DNA of 64,000 bases. It comes from Pomphorhynchus laevis. Taxonomy: Eukaryota > Acanthocephala > Palaeacanthocephala > Echinorhynchida > Pomphorhynchidae. Within the stretch, counting starts at the first letter, position 1. Each line of letters begins with the position of its first letter. Location of the stretch: assembly GCA_012934845.2 (NCBI GenBank), contig WNNJ02000535.1, positions 1-64,000 of the forward strand, read 5' to 3'. Below, in pieces: positions 46,337 to 59,445 of this stretch. A program made the position numbers and the translations under genes. A model generated the notes under the pieces. That model did no database searches and was not told the DNA's origin. It saw only the letters and a list, made by a program, of their open reading frames with translations.

Positions 46337-48934
46337 ATCCCTAACATCTTAAAGTAACCCGTGCCACTACCTGGTCTCCTTATGGTCGATTGACCAATTA
46401 CAAGGACACAAGCTTACAATTAAACGACACAGAATGCCAAAGAAAATTCAGAGACTGTCTATGGGCTTTAAAGGCCCTTTTCCATCCACTTTGCGAAATA
46501 GATATATACTTGTCAGAACGATTTTCATATAGATTATTCTTGGAGATTAACAAATTTTACATTACCAGACGCATATCCTTTACCATGTATCCATAGTATT
46601 GTTGAACGGATCTCTAAATTCTCATTTTTTCAGCAAATTGGACCTCAAGTCAGCGTATTATCAATTGTCTCTCAGAAAAGAAGAAAGACCATATACAGCG
46701 TTGGAAGCTGACGGAAAACTATTCCGATTTGTTAGGGTACCTTTCGAACTAACGAACGCGCCAGCCTCTTTTCAGCGCACAATAGGTCGAATTATTGCGA
46801 GAAAAAAAACTCACCGAAGTGTTTGCCTACTTGGATGACCTTATAATTTGTGGGCACACACAATCTGATCACGATGAGAATCTGCGCTGCCTTCAGAAAA
46901 TTGAATGTCGACAAGTGCGTCTAGGGCGTGAAATGTATAAGGACTTTGGGATATCTGATCTCAGAGGACGAATTAGTCCGGATCCTGAAAGGACGCAGTG
47001 CCTGCTCGATATGAAATCACCAACCTCAACAACTGAACTGAAAAAGACTGTCTGGACTATTCGCACATTACTCGAGATGGATCCCAAAATTTTCCGAAAT
47101 GATACGTCCTCTATTAATCGCCACAGTATTCCCATTATCAATTGAGCAGATATACACATTCGATGTCATTCGACGTAAAAATTCTGATTCCGTTCTCGTA
47201 GCCGTCAAATATGGTTCTCTGATGACAGTCGAAACTGCCGCTTCTAATCATATAATTGCGGCAGTATTGTCGCAAGAGGGAATGCCGGTCGCGTTAATGT
47301 CGAAAACCTTACACGGAGCAACGAAAAAATACTCGGCCGTGGAAAAGGAAGCGCTGGCTATCGTTGAGGCACTGAAGGAGTAGCGTCATTTTCTGATTGG
47401 TCTTCATTTCTGATTGATCACGGATCAGAAAAGCGTATCGTACATTTTTGACACTAAACATAAAAGTGAGTTCAAAAATGAAAAAATGATTCGTTGGCGG
47501 ATTGAGCTCGCTCTAGTCATTTTCGATGTACGTTACAGACCTGGGATCCACAATCTAACTGCCGATGTCTTCTCACTGGCCATATGTTCTGATGTGACAG
47601 ATCTATCACTATTAAAGGAAATACGCGAATTATTATGCAACCCGAGCATAACAAAACTTTTTCATTACGTAGAAACGAGAAACTTTCCTTATTCAATCGA
47701 AGATGTTCGTCGACTAATTACAGTGTCTGTTCAATGATGAAACCCAATTTCTACAAACTGCCAGATGCACAAATGATAAGATCGTCGAGACCCTCCGAGA
47801 TATTGTCAATGAATTTTAAAGGCCCTCTTCCATCCGCATCACGAAATAGATATATACTTGCCATCATCGACGAATTTTCGCGATTTTCATTCGGATTTCT
47901 ATGCCCCGATCTACGTCCACATTCAAACGTTGTTTGGAACATCTCTTCTACATGTTTGGGCTACCGTCATTCGTGCATTCTGATAGTGGTACTGTGTTCG
48001 TTTCGGCTGATCTCAAAGCCTACCTTACGTGTCTTGGTATCGCAAATAGCCACAGTAGCCCTTATAACCCAACTGGCAATGGACAGGTTAAACGATACAA
48101 CGTGGTTATATGGAAATGCATAGAGTTAGACCTGGCAACCCACAAACGTGAAATTTCGCTTTGGGAGCAATATCTTCCTCGAGCTTTACATGATGTACGC
48201 TCCTATGCACAGAGACAAACGAAACTCCACATGATCGATTTCTGTTTTTCCAAAGGAAGACACCGTCTGGTCGAAGTATTTCGAATTGACTGAGCACACC
48301 TGGTTCAGTCGTCATTCGTAAACACAACGCCCATAGCAAGTACGATCCATCGACGGAAGTTGTTCAATTAGTAAGTAGTCATCCGTACGATGCTCATGTG
48401 AGATGTGCCAATGGAAAGGAATGCTTAGTTTTGGTAAAACATCTTTCGCCATATCCGCAAATTTCATTCGACGAGGCATGTTCTGAATTACCGCAATTAA
48501 GCCAACAACCTCGCATCGATCAATGCGAATGACAAAACATCCGACAACCACAGTCCAGGCCGAACAAATCAACGACACTAAGAAGAATCAAGATAATGAA
48601 AACGAACAATCAGTATCTGATCAATCGATAAGCATCAATAATCATAACGAAGCCAATACTCAATTACCGAGATTCATGACCAACAGATCGTTCAGACATT
48701 CAAGTAGGATACGACGGCCACCATCCTATCTTGAAGATTTCGTTGTTGAGGAGATTGATATGTAACATTGTGCTTAGCTTCAACTATGTTTAAGATTGTT
48801 TAATAAAACTCTATTTACATTATAATCCCTAACATCTTAAAGTAACGCGTGCCACCACCTGGTCCCCTTATATTCGATTGACCAATTACGAAGGCACAAG
48901 CTTACAATTAAACGACACCGAATGCCAAAGAAAA
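46337..48934 (+). mobile_element. Ty3/gypsy-like LTR retrotransposon fossil F2, bounded by about 109-bp direct repeats
   Basis: 46337-46445 and 48825-48934 are direct repeats (shared GACCAATTAC and AAGCTTACAATTAAACGACAC), about 93% alike by eye, probably LTR pieces. Between them are RT (FSKLDLKSAYYQLSLRKEE, then AYLDDLIICGH, 46620-46870), RNase H (47150-47420), the RPGIHNLTADVFS block near 47540, an integrase core with SPYNPTGNGQVKRYN near 48057-48100, and a tail ending in RRPPSYLEDFV at 48714-48746. An AATAAAA signal is at 48802. A piece of integrase-like sequence recurs before RT (46465-46515 versus 47815-47865). The element is broken in several places; moderately old. Confidence 0.85.
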
Positions 48935-49905
48935 AAAGACAACTATAGTAGACCGTGTTAGCAAGTCGTGGAACAGCCTTTCAAACTCAACAATTTAAAG
49001 TGCAACAATCCACAAATTTAAACGGAAGATTACATTTTTGACTTAATTTCATTATTATATTTATTGTGATCTGCCTATATCAACCTAAGTGTTCTTCGGC
49101 TGCTGTACAAAATAATAATAGCGTTCTATGATAATTAAATGCACGAACCTAATTTATAAAATGAATTCCAACTTAAAAGATAATCGATCTTTAAATATTG
49201 ATTTTTATTATATATGGTTTTCAGTTCGTAAATACGTAGTTTTATAAAGTTAACCGATTAAACTTCAATTACAAATTGTATTTCACATTGTTCGTCAGGA
49301 TAAATATGACTTCTAAAACTCGCCTTTAATTGACTTAGAATTACAAGGTCGACACAACGAATTTTGGTATTGCGACCCACTCTAGCTACCAATATTACAT
49401 TATGAATTACGTAATAATACCAATACAGGTAAAACTCAGATTCAATTCTATATTTTTGTTCTTAGTATAAAGTTATCATCATATATTATCAGTAGTTACA
49501 CATTATACAACAGTTTTCTAAAACGTGATTTTCACAGCATCTGTTATGCAGTGACTGACAGTTAAAAACTTGTACACGTGCGATATATATCGTTTGTTTT
49601 TGATATGTTGAAGCGACTACTATGTACCTTGACTCAATCATAACAGATTTTAGTTTTATTCTACGAATTCTATAGAAACCTGTATTACTTAATGTGTAAC
49701 CATTTATTTTTTTTAACTTAAACATTAGTTACATAACTAATGTTTTACTAACACTAAATTAGTTTTGTACAAAAACGAATTAAATTGTTAATTTTTAAAT
49801 TTAATTTTATTTAGATAATAACTATTTTGTTCACACAGAGATTTTACATATTATTTGCGTGTATAATTCATATATATTTTATCGAGCTATCATCATTTTA
49901 TACCT
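48935..49905. other. AT-rich spacer
   Basis: No coding or RNA feature that I can support. Confidence 0.5.
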
Positions 49906-49909
49906 TAGC

Positions 49910-50015
49910 CCAGTTGTTCCCAATCTGAGATCCGCGACCCTTGTTGGAGTCACTACATCATTTATAGGTCGTCATAAGCATGTTTATACTTGTTCGCGAC
50001 CGTGCTGACAATTTC
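49910..50015 (+). mobile_element. hAT-like terminal fragment
   Basis: CCCAGTTGTTCCCAATCTGAG, shortened here to CAGTTGTTCCCAATCTGA, followed by CCGCGACCC and GGTCGTCATAAGC, resembles the left end of hAT transposons of the kind starting CAGTGGTTCCCAA and carrying a GGTCGCGACCCC-like motif. No matching right end or transposase is visible, so it is a terminal remnant or non-autonomous copy. Confidence 0.45.
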
Positions 50016-50789
50016 CAACAACTTACGTGAAATATAAAATATATCATACATCATATTGATAATTGGATTAATATAATTATAAATTCATAATAATAAATGG
50101 TGTTTTATTGACTATTTCATTTCATCATATATTTTCAATGAGCATTTTAGAAATTATTGGTTTCGTGTTATTTTTAACAACTGCCACAGACATTATCATA
50201 TAAAATTTTTAATGCAATATTCTATCTTTTTAGCCAATTTATACCTTTGTAGTTTACTCTGGAATGATGTCGAGAAATATTTAGATCTCTATAAGTGCTT
50301 GATCAATATCCTAAAATTATTCGTGCATGACTTTCTAGCGCCTAAAACTACTATCAAATTATATTTAAAATAGTGATGAATTTCAATAAGAATTATATTT
50401 CATTAAATTGTAATAGAATTCAAATTAAATTGGATTAATAGATTTTTTAATTGTAAAAGCACATCGATTCACTTTTATCTTATACGATTTTTACTCCAAT
50501 TTGTCGGGTCCGGGAATCCACAGAATGGTACGTCCTTTGGTAATCTCTTGACTGAACTTGTATTAATTATCCAAACAAAAGGTAAATCTCGCAAAATTTT
50601 TATATCTCGATTGCAAACCATGTATTATAGGCTGTGTAACCCGTAAAATATTTATTGGAATCCAAAAGGTGAGTACATATAATCGAAAACGGAAATTATC
50701 ATGACTTTTTAATAATTTGTGATTACCATAAAATCAATCGAGTGTTCATGTATACCCCCTATAAGATTTAGCAAAGCCTCCAAGACGTA
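50016..50789. other. AT-rich spacer
   Basis: No feature recognised. Confidence 0.5.
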
Positions 50790-53700
50790 ATATAAATAAA
50801 TGATTTTCTTAAAATCCTTTACAAAACCTTTAAATAATGCTACATGCAAGGTGGAAATGTACAAGGTAGAAAAAGGTAAAAACAATGAAATAGGTTGAGT
50901 CGTCTTCTATAATGACGGGCAATTGGGATCAGATCCCTCCAGCCTACATTAGTGCGCCGCCTTTGTTTGAACCATTCTGTGTTACTCACACACCTGAGGA
51001 TTCAGTCGAGCGGACAATATGGTTAGTAATCGCGATGTGAGGAGCTTAAGAAATCAAGGTATTTGCTCTGCAGATGCCCTCTAGTAAAGAAGAATAATCC
51101 CGAGATAGCCCAGGTACCCCAGAGGCGCACCTGAGCTTTCACATTTAATGACAAATGTTTAAATGTCTTAAAGAGTATGATAAAAGCAACAAGATATAAG
51201 ATAGGAGAAAGTGGGGAACCTCGATGCACACCTGTCATGGGATAGAGCTGACGAGTATCATGATCATCTTCATAAAAAACCGCTTAGAGTACAGCAGTAT
51301 AATCACCCTGTTAAAAATTCTCGCAGGTAACCCGAAGGACCTTAGAGAAGAGATAACAATGGGAATGGAAATGCGTTCAAATGCAGCGGAAAATCAGGAA
51401 AAACAGCCACGACGAGCTGATGACTGCTGTTCTGACAGAATCGGTGAACCACACTAACTACCGAATGGACCGAGCGAGTTTTAACAAATCCATGGAAACT
51501 TGGTGGGATTAAGTTACGCCTACTTAGATGGTCGCGGATTCTACGCACAAGCGCATTTTTGTAGATGGAGATGAGGGAATTTTGTATCGAAATAGGACGC
51601 AGATCTTTAGTGCATGATATAGCTTTCTTCTTTGCTAAAAATATTCCGCAGCTAATATTAATGCCGGCCGCATCGGATGGTGAGGCTAACAGTATAGTGA
51701 TGGTGACTTCTCTTCTCTGATCAACTGTCAAAAGCTGACAGACACGTGAAGAGAGTGGGCCATTGGATCTGGAAGTGCCCGGAAGTGCACATCAGGCATT
51801 AAGAATATCGGTAAACGATAAATCCCTCTCCTGAAGTATCCTCAAGGCGCGATTGGTAGGGGAGATTTAGTGGCTTCATAATTATTTAGGGTTAGTGACT
51901 CCTCTAAAACTTTGTCAAGACATATGCTGTCAATCCAAACTTATGCACTCTCTTTCAAGCAGACAAGCTTCTTGAATATCTTATAGAAGGAAGACAGATG
52001 GATTAAGACGAGCAATTCTCGCTTTATCTCTACTCAGCTAGAACTCATATCTAGTTCTCCAGTATTCTTTCGAGAGAGCATGTTTATGGGAATCAGAAAG
52101 ATTAGGAACGTTTAGCATTTTAGCTATGACCTTGAGTTTCATTGGAGTGGGATTGAATGAACGACCTTTATTAGTGGTCGAAAGAATTACGGTAGCTTGC
52201 AAATATAGGTAGGATTTAAATGGGTTCAGACCCGCATTACCTCAACAGGGACAAATCGGATAGCTGTCTGAAAGAAAGCTACTCTAATTGGATCAAAGTG
52301 AAACCTCCTCCTAAGCAGCGTGTCTTCATCTAACCGTGTCTTCATCTAACCAAGTCATGCGAGATGGACAGTTGTTTGCGCGACTTCTCAATACAAGTAG
52401 GCTTTAGCACCCACCTCTCGTATATCAGTAGTATATCGAGGAGTGAATTTGTTTTTGTGCAATGAAAGGTGGGGGCTGATGGTTTATGTATAAGATACAT
52501 GTTTCTAGATGGGAGAAGTGCTTCATTAATCCAACGACCTGTTCTGTCTTTGAAGTCATTAAGTAACATGTTTTAGTCGCTATCCAATATACGGCCCAGA
52601 AAGTCATTGTTCTTGTAGGTCTCTTCCGGATGAATATAGATATTGGCTATAGTGGTAAGTTTACCGTTCTTCCAGAGTGATATCGCTATACAAGACATTG
52701 CTGGACAGGAGTAGTTTCATAGGAGGGATGATCTTAAGTTGCCTTTAACTAAGGTTAAAGAACCTTGAGAATAAGATGAGTGAAGTGGAGTTATGTATGG
52801 AGTAAAGTGGGAGGATATGTTCTTTGGAAGAAACCGAGTAATGGCCTGGGAGACAGAATAGATCTAGTTTCTTGAAGAACCATAACATCTGCATCTCGAC
52901 CAGATAAAAGGTTAAGTGCAGAAGCGCATTCCGAATTACACTAAGGACGTTCAGTGAAAACGGTTAGAAATTACTTCCAATGCAATGGTAAAATTAAAAA
53001 AAGACAGTGAACTCACTAGTAAGGCCCAGAGGAGAGAATGTTGCTCTTCCTGCCTCCACCCTTAATAACGGAACTGCTGACCACTCATTGAGAGTTAGGA
53101 GAATTTCCAACATATCCCGGCTGGATGCTCCACACCTTCCTCTGTTTATGTAAATTCAGAGGAAAACTGTATTTGCGGATGCAAACCTCTTTGATGGCTT
53201 TATTGTTGAGGGTGCAGGTTGGTGAGTTGATGGCTATTAAAGCGCCTTAGTTAAGTTATGAATCAATGTCTCAGGTGCGGAGAACTTCGTCTTTAGGTCA
53301 CAGAACTCGAGCTTCAGCTATGTATAACCATTATTCACAGGAAGAATCAGGGATGCTTAAATATTGTGAATATTAGGGTAGACGGCAATATTCTTACCAG
53401 AAGGCCCCAAGTAATGCTTCAGGTAAGCTTTAAACTCTTTACATTTACGAGAATATGTCGGATGCTGCTTGCCACCTTTAGTACATCAGGCTATCTGGTT
53501 ACATGGTAGGGCATGTTCGTCTTCCGTTGAGATACAGACACCACAGGATTTGACCCTGGAGCATGATGAGCTCCAATGCCTCCATATGTGGCAGTTATTA
53601 CAGTGGGGAAATGTTTTGGTTTTGCATTCGATAAGTTGAAATCGTAGATTGTACCCTAGGAAGTTGTTAAATGCAGAATTCTCGAGGAGGCGACTATTCT

Positions 53701-54000
53701 CCTAGGATGTAGACCCAAAAGCAATTGGTATGAGGGTGTCCCTCTTAGAATTAATGAACCTGAGGTTATTAATCTTGTGCAAGGATTATAGAGCTGTTAA
53801 ATCCTTGGCATCCACTTCTAGAGTGATGTTCGTAATCTTTATTGTAGCCACAATTGGCAAATAGGTTACCTTGGCCTTGTGAGACAGTTTATCTTTTGTC
53901 ATTTTAACATAATCCTCTGCAATGCTAAAGATTGCGTAAGATATCCGGTAGTCGTTCCCGGACATTTTGGTGGAATTTATAGGACTCTATTTTTGTTGTA
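50790..54000 (-). mobile_element. LINE A copy 4
   Basis: A minus-strand LINE A retaining the ORF1 start (MSGNDYRISYAIFSIAEDYV near 53965, VATIKITNI near 53855), the zinc knuckle HCNNCHIWRHWSSSC near 53590 and a second Cys/His cluster near 53450. The endonuclease is at 52880-52340 (LLNDFKDRTGRW at 52560-52530), followed by the RT front half with SIQNSLISIYKNALVRRI and SRRNLIPPSFHGFVK at 51731-51342. The RT core is shortened: the grip motif and thumb join directly near 51180-51200 (FKTFKHLSLNVKAQV), with the catalytic YADD region deleted. The 3' end is near 50790. ORF1 and ORF2 have many breaks. Confidence 0.85.
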
Positions 54001-55093
54001 ACTGGATAATACTATTAAAAACGAGTCAAGTAGTTATGTTTGGAGATAGGTTTTATTGGTGATACGCACATTAATTTAGAAAGTTTATTTATCTCCCCCG
54101 ATGTCATCTTTAACAAAAATTCCACTAACCTTTATTGAGACGTCGTTTGAGTCTTTATTGAGTCTTTATCGATTTCATTCTTTTTGTGGTTTTTATAATA
54201 TTCAATTACCCAAGTTTCATGAAAAATCTTTCAAGCCACATTTCCCACTAAATAATCTGCATTGAAAAATGTATTTCACTATGATCGCATAGATTATAAT
54301 TTATCCCTGAAGACATTTCAATAATGTACATTATTACTAAACTCGACCACTTTATGGCTACTGCAATTATATAGAAAATGGATACATTGAATTAAAGTGC
54401 AAATAGTCATTAATTGTTCACACCTGCACATTACTTTAGTGCGTTTTCAGCATTTAATCAATTACATATCTGATTTTATCGGATGGTAGCAATCAAAAAA
54501 TGAACGTTTTAATGTTTATAAATATGCTCGATAACACTTTATAACAGCCAAATGTTCGTTCTCAACTCGATGTTTTAAGACGTATTGCCAATGCAAAATT
54601 ATTTAAAGCTTTAGAAACTTTTAACTGCTTATTAGCTAAAATTACATTTGAATTAACAAAAGCCCACTTGTTATAAAATAATACCACCTTATCATCGTTA
54701 GTTGACCTAGTACTTAACTTAGGAAGTAACCAACATTAGTTAATAATATTAATTATCGATCGAAATTAGATAGTATTGATCAGGTACATATTTTGGCAAC
54801 CGAATTCCTCAATTGTAAAACATTTGTAATTTTCCCTATTTTTTATTTTGCGGGCATTAACCGTAGTTGAAAAGCTTTATATATCAATTAAAACTTTTAA
54901 TGCTATTAAATTAGTTTAGCCACACAATTTGTTAATTTAATTGTTAATGAAATTGTTTGCATTAGTTAATTTTAATTAATGAAATTGTATAATAAAACTA
55001 ACTTTTTAATTTATTTTATTTAATCTAACACGATATGTATTATTCGTATTATATTAGAATTTTCATAAATAGTCTTAAGATGTGTATTATATC
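54001..55093. other. AT-rich spacer
   Basis: No coding or RNA feature recognised; TAA/TTA-rich. Confidence 0.5.
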
Positions 55094-56090
55094 AGCTAAC
55101 TGAGTCTACGTATTTAATATAATCATAAAATAAACGAAACATAATAATGCTAAATCAAAATTTAATAATTAAATAGTAAAATAAATAATTATAAGATTTT
55201 CTATAATTTAAATCAAGTTAAAATAAAAAAAATTGAAATTTAAAATAAACGTCATTTTATGAATTGACTAATAAATAACAGACGTTGTATCAGAATAAGA
55301 ATTAGAGGTCATCAGGAGGAACTGCTATGCTATCAGGTTTCGGCCCCTAACTCCTCTACCCAACATAGCAGCGGGGCCAAATACATGCTAATGATGTATT
55401 TCCTCTGAAATAACTATCTAGTATCTTATTCTAATGCAAAGTATATTATTTATTATCCATCCATAAAAATTTGCCACTTAAGAGTTTAAATTTATTTTTT
55501 ATATTATTGTGTTGATTTATATATTTTACTATTTTCTGCTTGATGTTATTTTTATAGTAACCTAGTTTAAAATATGCATCTATTAAATTATTTAAATGAT
55601 TTTGAAGAAAGCCAATATCATTACATATTGTTGCAATTCTTAAAATTTCATTATTTAATGTATTATATTTTATATTATATGGTATGCATGAATGCTCATG
55701 CAAAAATATGTTTCTTGTAAATTTAAATATGTCATCTTTACGATATAAATTAATAGTAGTTTTAGTTAATGTTAATTTAATGTTCATATCTAGATATACA
55801 CCTTCTTTATCATTAATATTGGTTTTGTTAAGAATAAGGCTTTCTGGATAAATGTGCTCACTAATTGAATAAAAATTATTAGAATTAAATACACATATAT
55901 CATCAATGTATCGAAACATATATATGTAACATATATATATATTACATATATTACATATATATAAATTTCCACTTAAAATTTCATTATTTAATGTATTATA
56001 TTTTATATTATATGGTATGCATGAATGCTCATGCAAAAATATGTTTCTTGTAAATTTTAATATGTCATCTTTACGATATTTTAAATTTAC
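55094..56090 (-). mobile_element. Penelope-like RT copy P4 (reverse orientation)
   Basis: The minus strand repeats P2: catalytic FRYIDDICVFN near 55915, NLYRKDDIFKF near 55740, and the RIATICNDI block near 55620, open over about 196 codons (56036-55446). The non-coding tail 55445-55094 is the reverse complement of 23018-23390. Upstream, 55970-56090 is a second, partial copy of 55650-55740, with an (AT)-rich microsatellite (55918-55970) in between. The unit is thus partly tandem in the same way as P1-P3. Confidence 0.6.
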
Positions 56091-56369
56091 GTATTACACA
56101 TTAATTAGACTTGTATTTACTAATCAACATACACAAAACCGATTATATTAAATAATTAAATTAATAAATTATTAATACAAAAATTAAAAATGTATGCATT
56201 TTATTATCTTAAAAGTATTATGATACATGCTGTATTATAAAAGTATTGAGTTATAACATTGTTTTAACTTTTCTAGCAGTTGATTAATAATTAAATAAAT
56301 TATTTTTTATAATTTAATATCTTAAATAGAAATTTTTTGATAAATAGTTAGAATATTCTGTGCTACAAT

Positions 56370-57775
56370 AAGATATTGTAATAGATAACCACATTACATA
56401 AAATGAAATGGATCAGTGGCATATATTTAGCCCGCTGAATTTTTTGTCACTACAAAAAATTGCCAACAAATTATTAAACTTCTAAGTAGAAATTTTAATG
56501 AATGGATTTAAATACTATACTCCGTGTTAGAATTGGATATTACTGTATTTGGCTTGCTGTTAGGTTGTGTCCAATAATTAAGCCTGAAACCTGATAACAT
56601 AGCAGATACTCATGATGACCTACAATCCTTATTTAATACTTGGTATACTATTTATCGGTTTTTATATTTTTAGTAAAATACTTTTATGTATAGTAAATAA
56701 CATACTCCGTGTTAGAATTGAATATTACTCTAAATAACCACATTACATTAGAGAAAATACATCATTAGCATGTATTTGGCCCGCTGCTATGCTGGGTCGA
56801 ATAATTAAGCCTGAAACCTGATAATATAGCAGATCCTCATGATGACCTACAATCTTTATTTAATACTCGGTATACTTTTAATAGGTTTATAAAACCTTGA
56901 ATTGAAGGTTGTTATGAATGGATAGTAAATAATATTTTCCATTGATACATTCGATGTATTCATTAATCGTTCACGGCGTATAAACATCGAGAAGCAAGAT
57001 GTTTATACGCCGTGAACGATTAGTAAATAATATATTTATTAAGAATAAGATATTGCTCTAAATAAACACATTACATCAAAGGAAATTGATCAGTGCCATA
57101 TATTTAGCCCGCTGATATGTTGAGTCGCAGATTTAAGACGGAAACCTTATAACATAGTATATCATCATGATGACCTCCAATCATATTCTAATAATTTGTA
57201 TACTTTTAATTAGTTCTTAAAACTTCGAGAAAATTTGTATGGATTGAAGATTGAAAATAATATACTCCGTGTTAGAATTGAATATTACTCTAAATAACCA
57301 CATTACATCAGAGGGAATGCATTTTTAGGATATATTTGGCTTGCTGTTAGGTTGGGTCGAATAATTAAGCCTGAAACCTGATAACATAGCAGATACTCAT
57401 GATGACCTCCAATCTTTTTCTAATACTTGGTACACATTACATCTAATGAAATAGATCATTGTCATGTATATTGCGCACTGCTATGTTAGGTCGGGGAATT
57501 AAGACGGAAACCTCGTAACATAGTATATCCTCATGATGACCTTAAATCTTTATTTAATACTTGTTATACTTTTAAAAGGTTCATAAATCTATAGTAAAAT
57601 ACTTTTATGGATGGATAGTAAATAATATACCATGTTACAATTGGATATTACTAAAGATAACAACATTACATCAGAGGAAATACATTCTTAGAATATATTT
57701 GGCTTGCTGTTAGGTTGGGTCGAATAATTAAGGCTGAAACCTGCTAGTATATCGATTCCTCTTGATATAATACAT
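56370..57775 (+). repeat. Seven degenerate copies of a non-coding Penelope-tail-like unit
   Basis: Units near 56380-56450, 56500-56660, 56700-56890, 57040-57210, 57255-57430, 57430-57570 and 57625-57775 share CACATTACAT, GGC-TGCTGTTAGGTTGGGTCG-like, GCCTGAAACCTGATAACATA and CATGATGACCTCCAATC blocks. They match the non-coding tail of P2 (23060-23200) but carry no RT. Unit length is about 150-190 bp with some internal loss. Confidence 0.75.
56964..57022. repeat. Perfect 25-bp inverted repeat with 9-base loop
   Basis: Left arm 56964-56988 and right arm 56998-57022 are exact reverse complements, each containing CGTTCACGGCGTATAAACA or its complement. The loop is GAGAAGCAA. It lies between two units of the surrounding repeat array. 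Confidence 0.95.
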
Positions 57776-58182
57776 AGTATATTATACATTAATCGTTTTA
57801 TAAAAAAATGCTGGATTATGTAAATTTTATTTCTAAGATTAAGACATTTCCATTTTTAAATTTATTTATAGTACGAAATATGTAGTTTCAGTTAAATTAT
57901 TAATTTTGTCAGAATTAACATGTCAGTTATCCGACAAATTTCTCAGTTGCTTAAAAATTCCTAATCATTTGACATTATGATAACTATCACAAAACGATTG
58001 TTTAATGAATTAATTCCTTGTTGTTTAATGAATTAATTGCTTGTTCCTTGTACATTTAGAAACTAGTTCGTTTATTTTATAAATTGCACAACTTTTAAAG
58101 TTCCAGTTTTCTTGATTTGTTTTGATACGTTATATATATTAAGATTGCTGTTTATTTTAACAATAATTTGTAGACAATAAAG

Positions 58183-58428
58183 ATGTCGTATCAATCAGAT
58201 CTTCATAGGTTAATCGAGGCTTTCGGTGAGTGCTTTCAGCGCTTATCACATGAGTTTATGCAAATGGAGGACAATAACATTCAAATGCGTAGAACTAACG
58301 AAACATCCGATCAGCCTATTAAGTCTGATATTGAGATTATACAAAATACGGTAAACAGATATCTGAAAAAGAATGAGGACATTATCCACGATACTTCGGA
58401 TGAAAACGTGGTTGATGCAGATAACTAA
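58183..58428 (+). CDS. Small acidic protein of unknown function
   Basis: 81 codons, ATG at 58183 and TAA stop at 58426. The N-terminal half (LHRLIEAFGECFQRLSHEFM, residues about 7-26) is predicted helical and amphipathic. The second half contains another helix-prone stretch (DIEIIQNTVNRYLKKNEDII, about 49-68) and an acidic tail (DTSDENVVDADN). There is no signal peptide, membrane segment or Cys cluster. TTTGTAG at 58167-58173 could be a splice acceptor 9 bases before the ATG. I cannot name a family; a short coiled-coil subunit of a complex such as Mediator or BLOC would look like this, but that is speculation. It converges on fzr, about 1 kb away. It is unlike the elements in the window and could be a host gene or one exon of a larger gene. 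Confidence 0.45.
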   Translation: MSYQSDLHRLIEAFGECFQRLSHEFMQMEDNNIQMRRTNETSDQPIKSDIEIIQNTVNRYLKKNEDIIHDTSDENVVDADN

Positions 58429-59445
58429 TGTCCGTAGTAATCAATCGACATATTTGTAACTCATAGATGTGATGCTGACTTTGTAAGTGACTATTTACAT
58501 TCAGAATGTAGCAGAATATGTTTATAAGAATTTTTGATTAAAAACATCTAATTCGTAAATTTAATTATTCTACAACAATTTTTAAAATGTGTATATTATC
58601 AAATTTAGGATGAAATTAATTAACCTTTTATTGTTGATTTATATATTTAGTATATATCCATTGCCTATATAGAAGAAATGCCCTTATTTGTCCTAAGTAT
58701 GTATTATATATCCATTTAATTCAAAATTCTTCTTGTATATAGAAATATTCTCTTGTTGGAACGAAGAAGAGATAAATTACAAAACACTCGATTTAGGTGA
58801 CTAACGAAACGTTGTTTAAGAATTTTTCCTTTTAAAAAATAATATTTCTACTATATTTGAAGGATATTATCCATTCGAGGTAAAAATATTTGCGATTTTA
58901 GATAGTCAACAGATTAAAAATAGAATAGTGTTTTAAATTCGTAAATCTCTTCACTGTTAATAAACTGCACAGTAATCATTAAAGACGATCACTACTGCTA
59001 TTAGAAGCAGGTCAATCAATGACAATTTATCGTCAAAGAAATTAGCTGAGTTTAGAGTTTCTTCTCCCTTAAGATCCGATTTCATGTTGCAGTAAGATTT
59101 GAAGAATGAATATGGTATTGCTAAAACTGATAGAATTAAAGTGTGTAAAATATACTAAAATCAAATATACCTGAGGCTTTTAAAATGAATAGATAACATG
59201 GAAAATCGTAAAAGCAAAATTTTTATCGGAAATATAAACAAATGTTCATCCATTTTACATAGATTTTACGAAAGTTTAAAAAAGGCTGGGCCTTACTGTA
59301 TAACAAATCAAGGGACTGTACATTTGTTGATGACACTATATTTTACAAAGATTGTCTTGATACCAGATTGAAATTGTCCGATCTGATAGCAATGCCGTGA
59401 AGGAAGGAAAACAACAGCGATATCGCAATGATTTCATCATTTACC
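58429..59445. other. Intergenic region between convergent genes
   Basis: AT-rich; holds the presumed 3' UTRs of the small ORF (plus) and fzr (minus). CAATAAAA on the minus strand at about 58626-58633 is one possible fzr poly(A) signal. No other feature. Confidence 0.4.
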
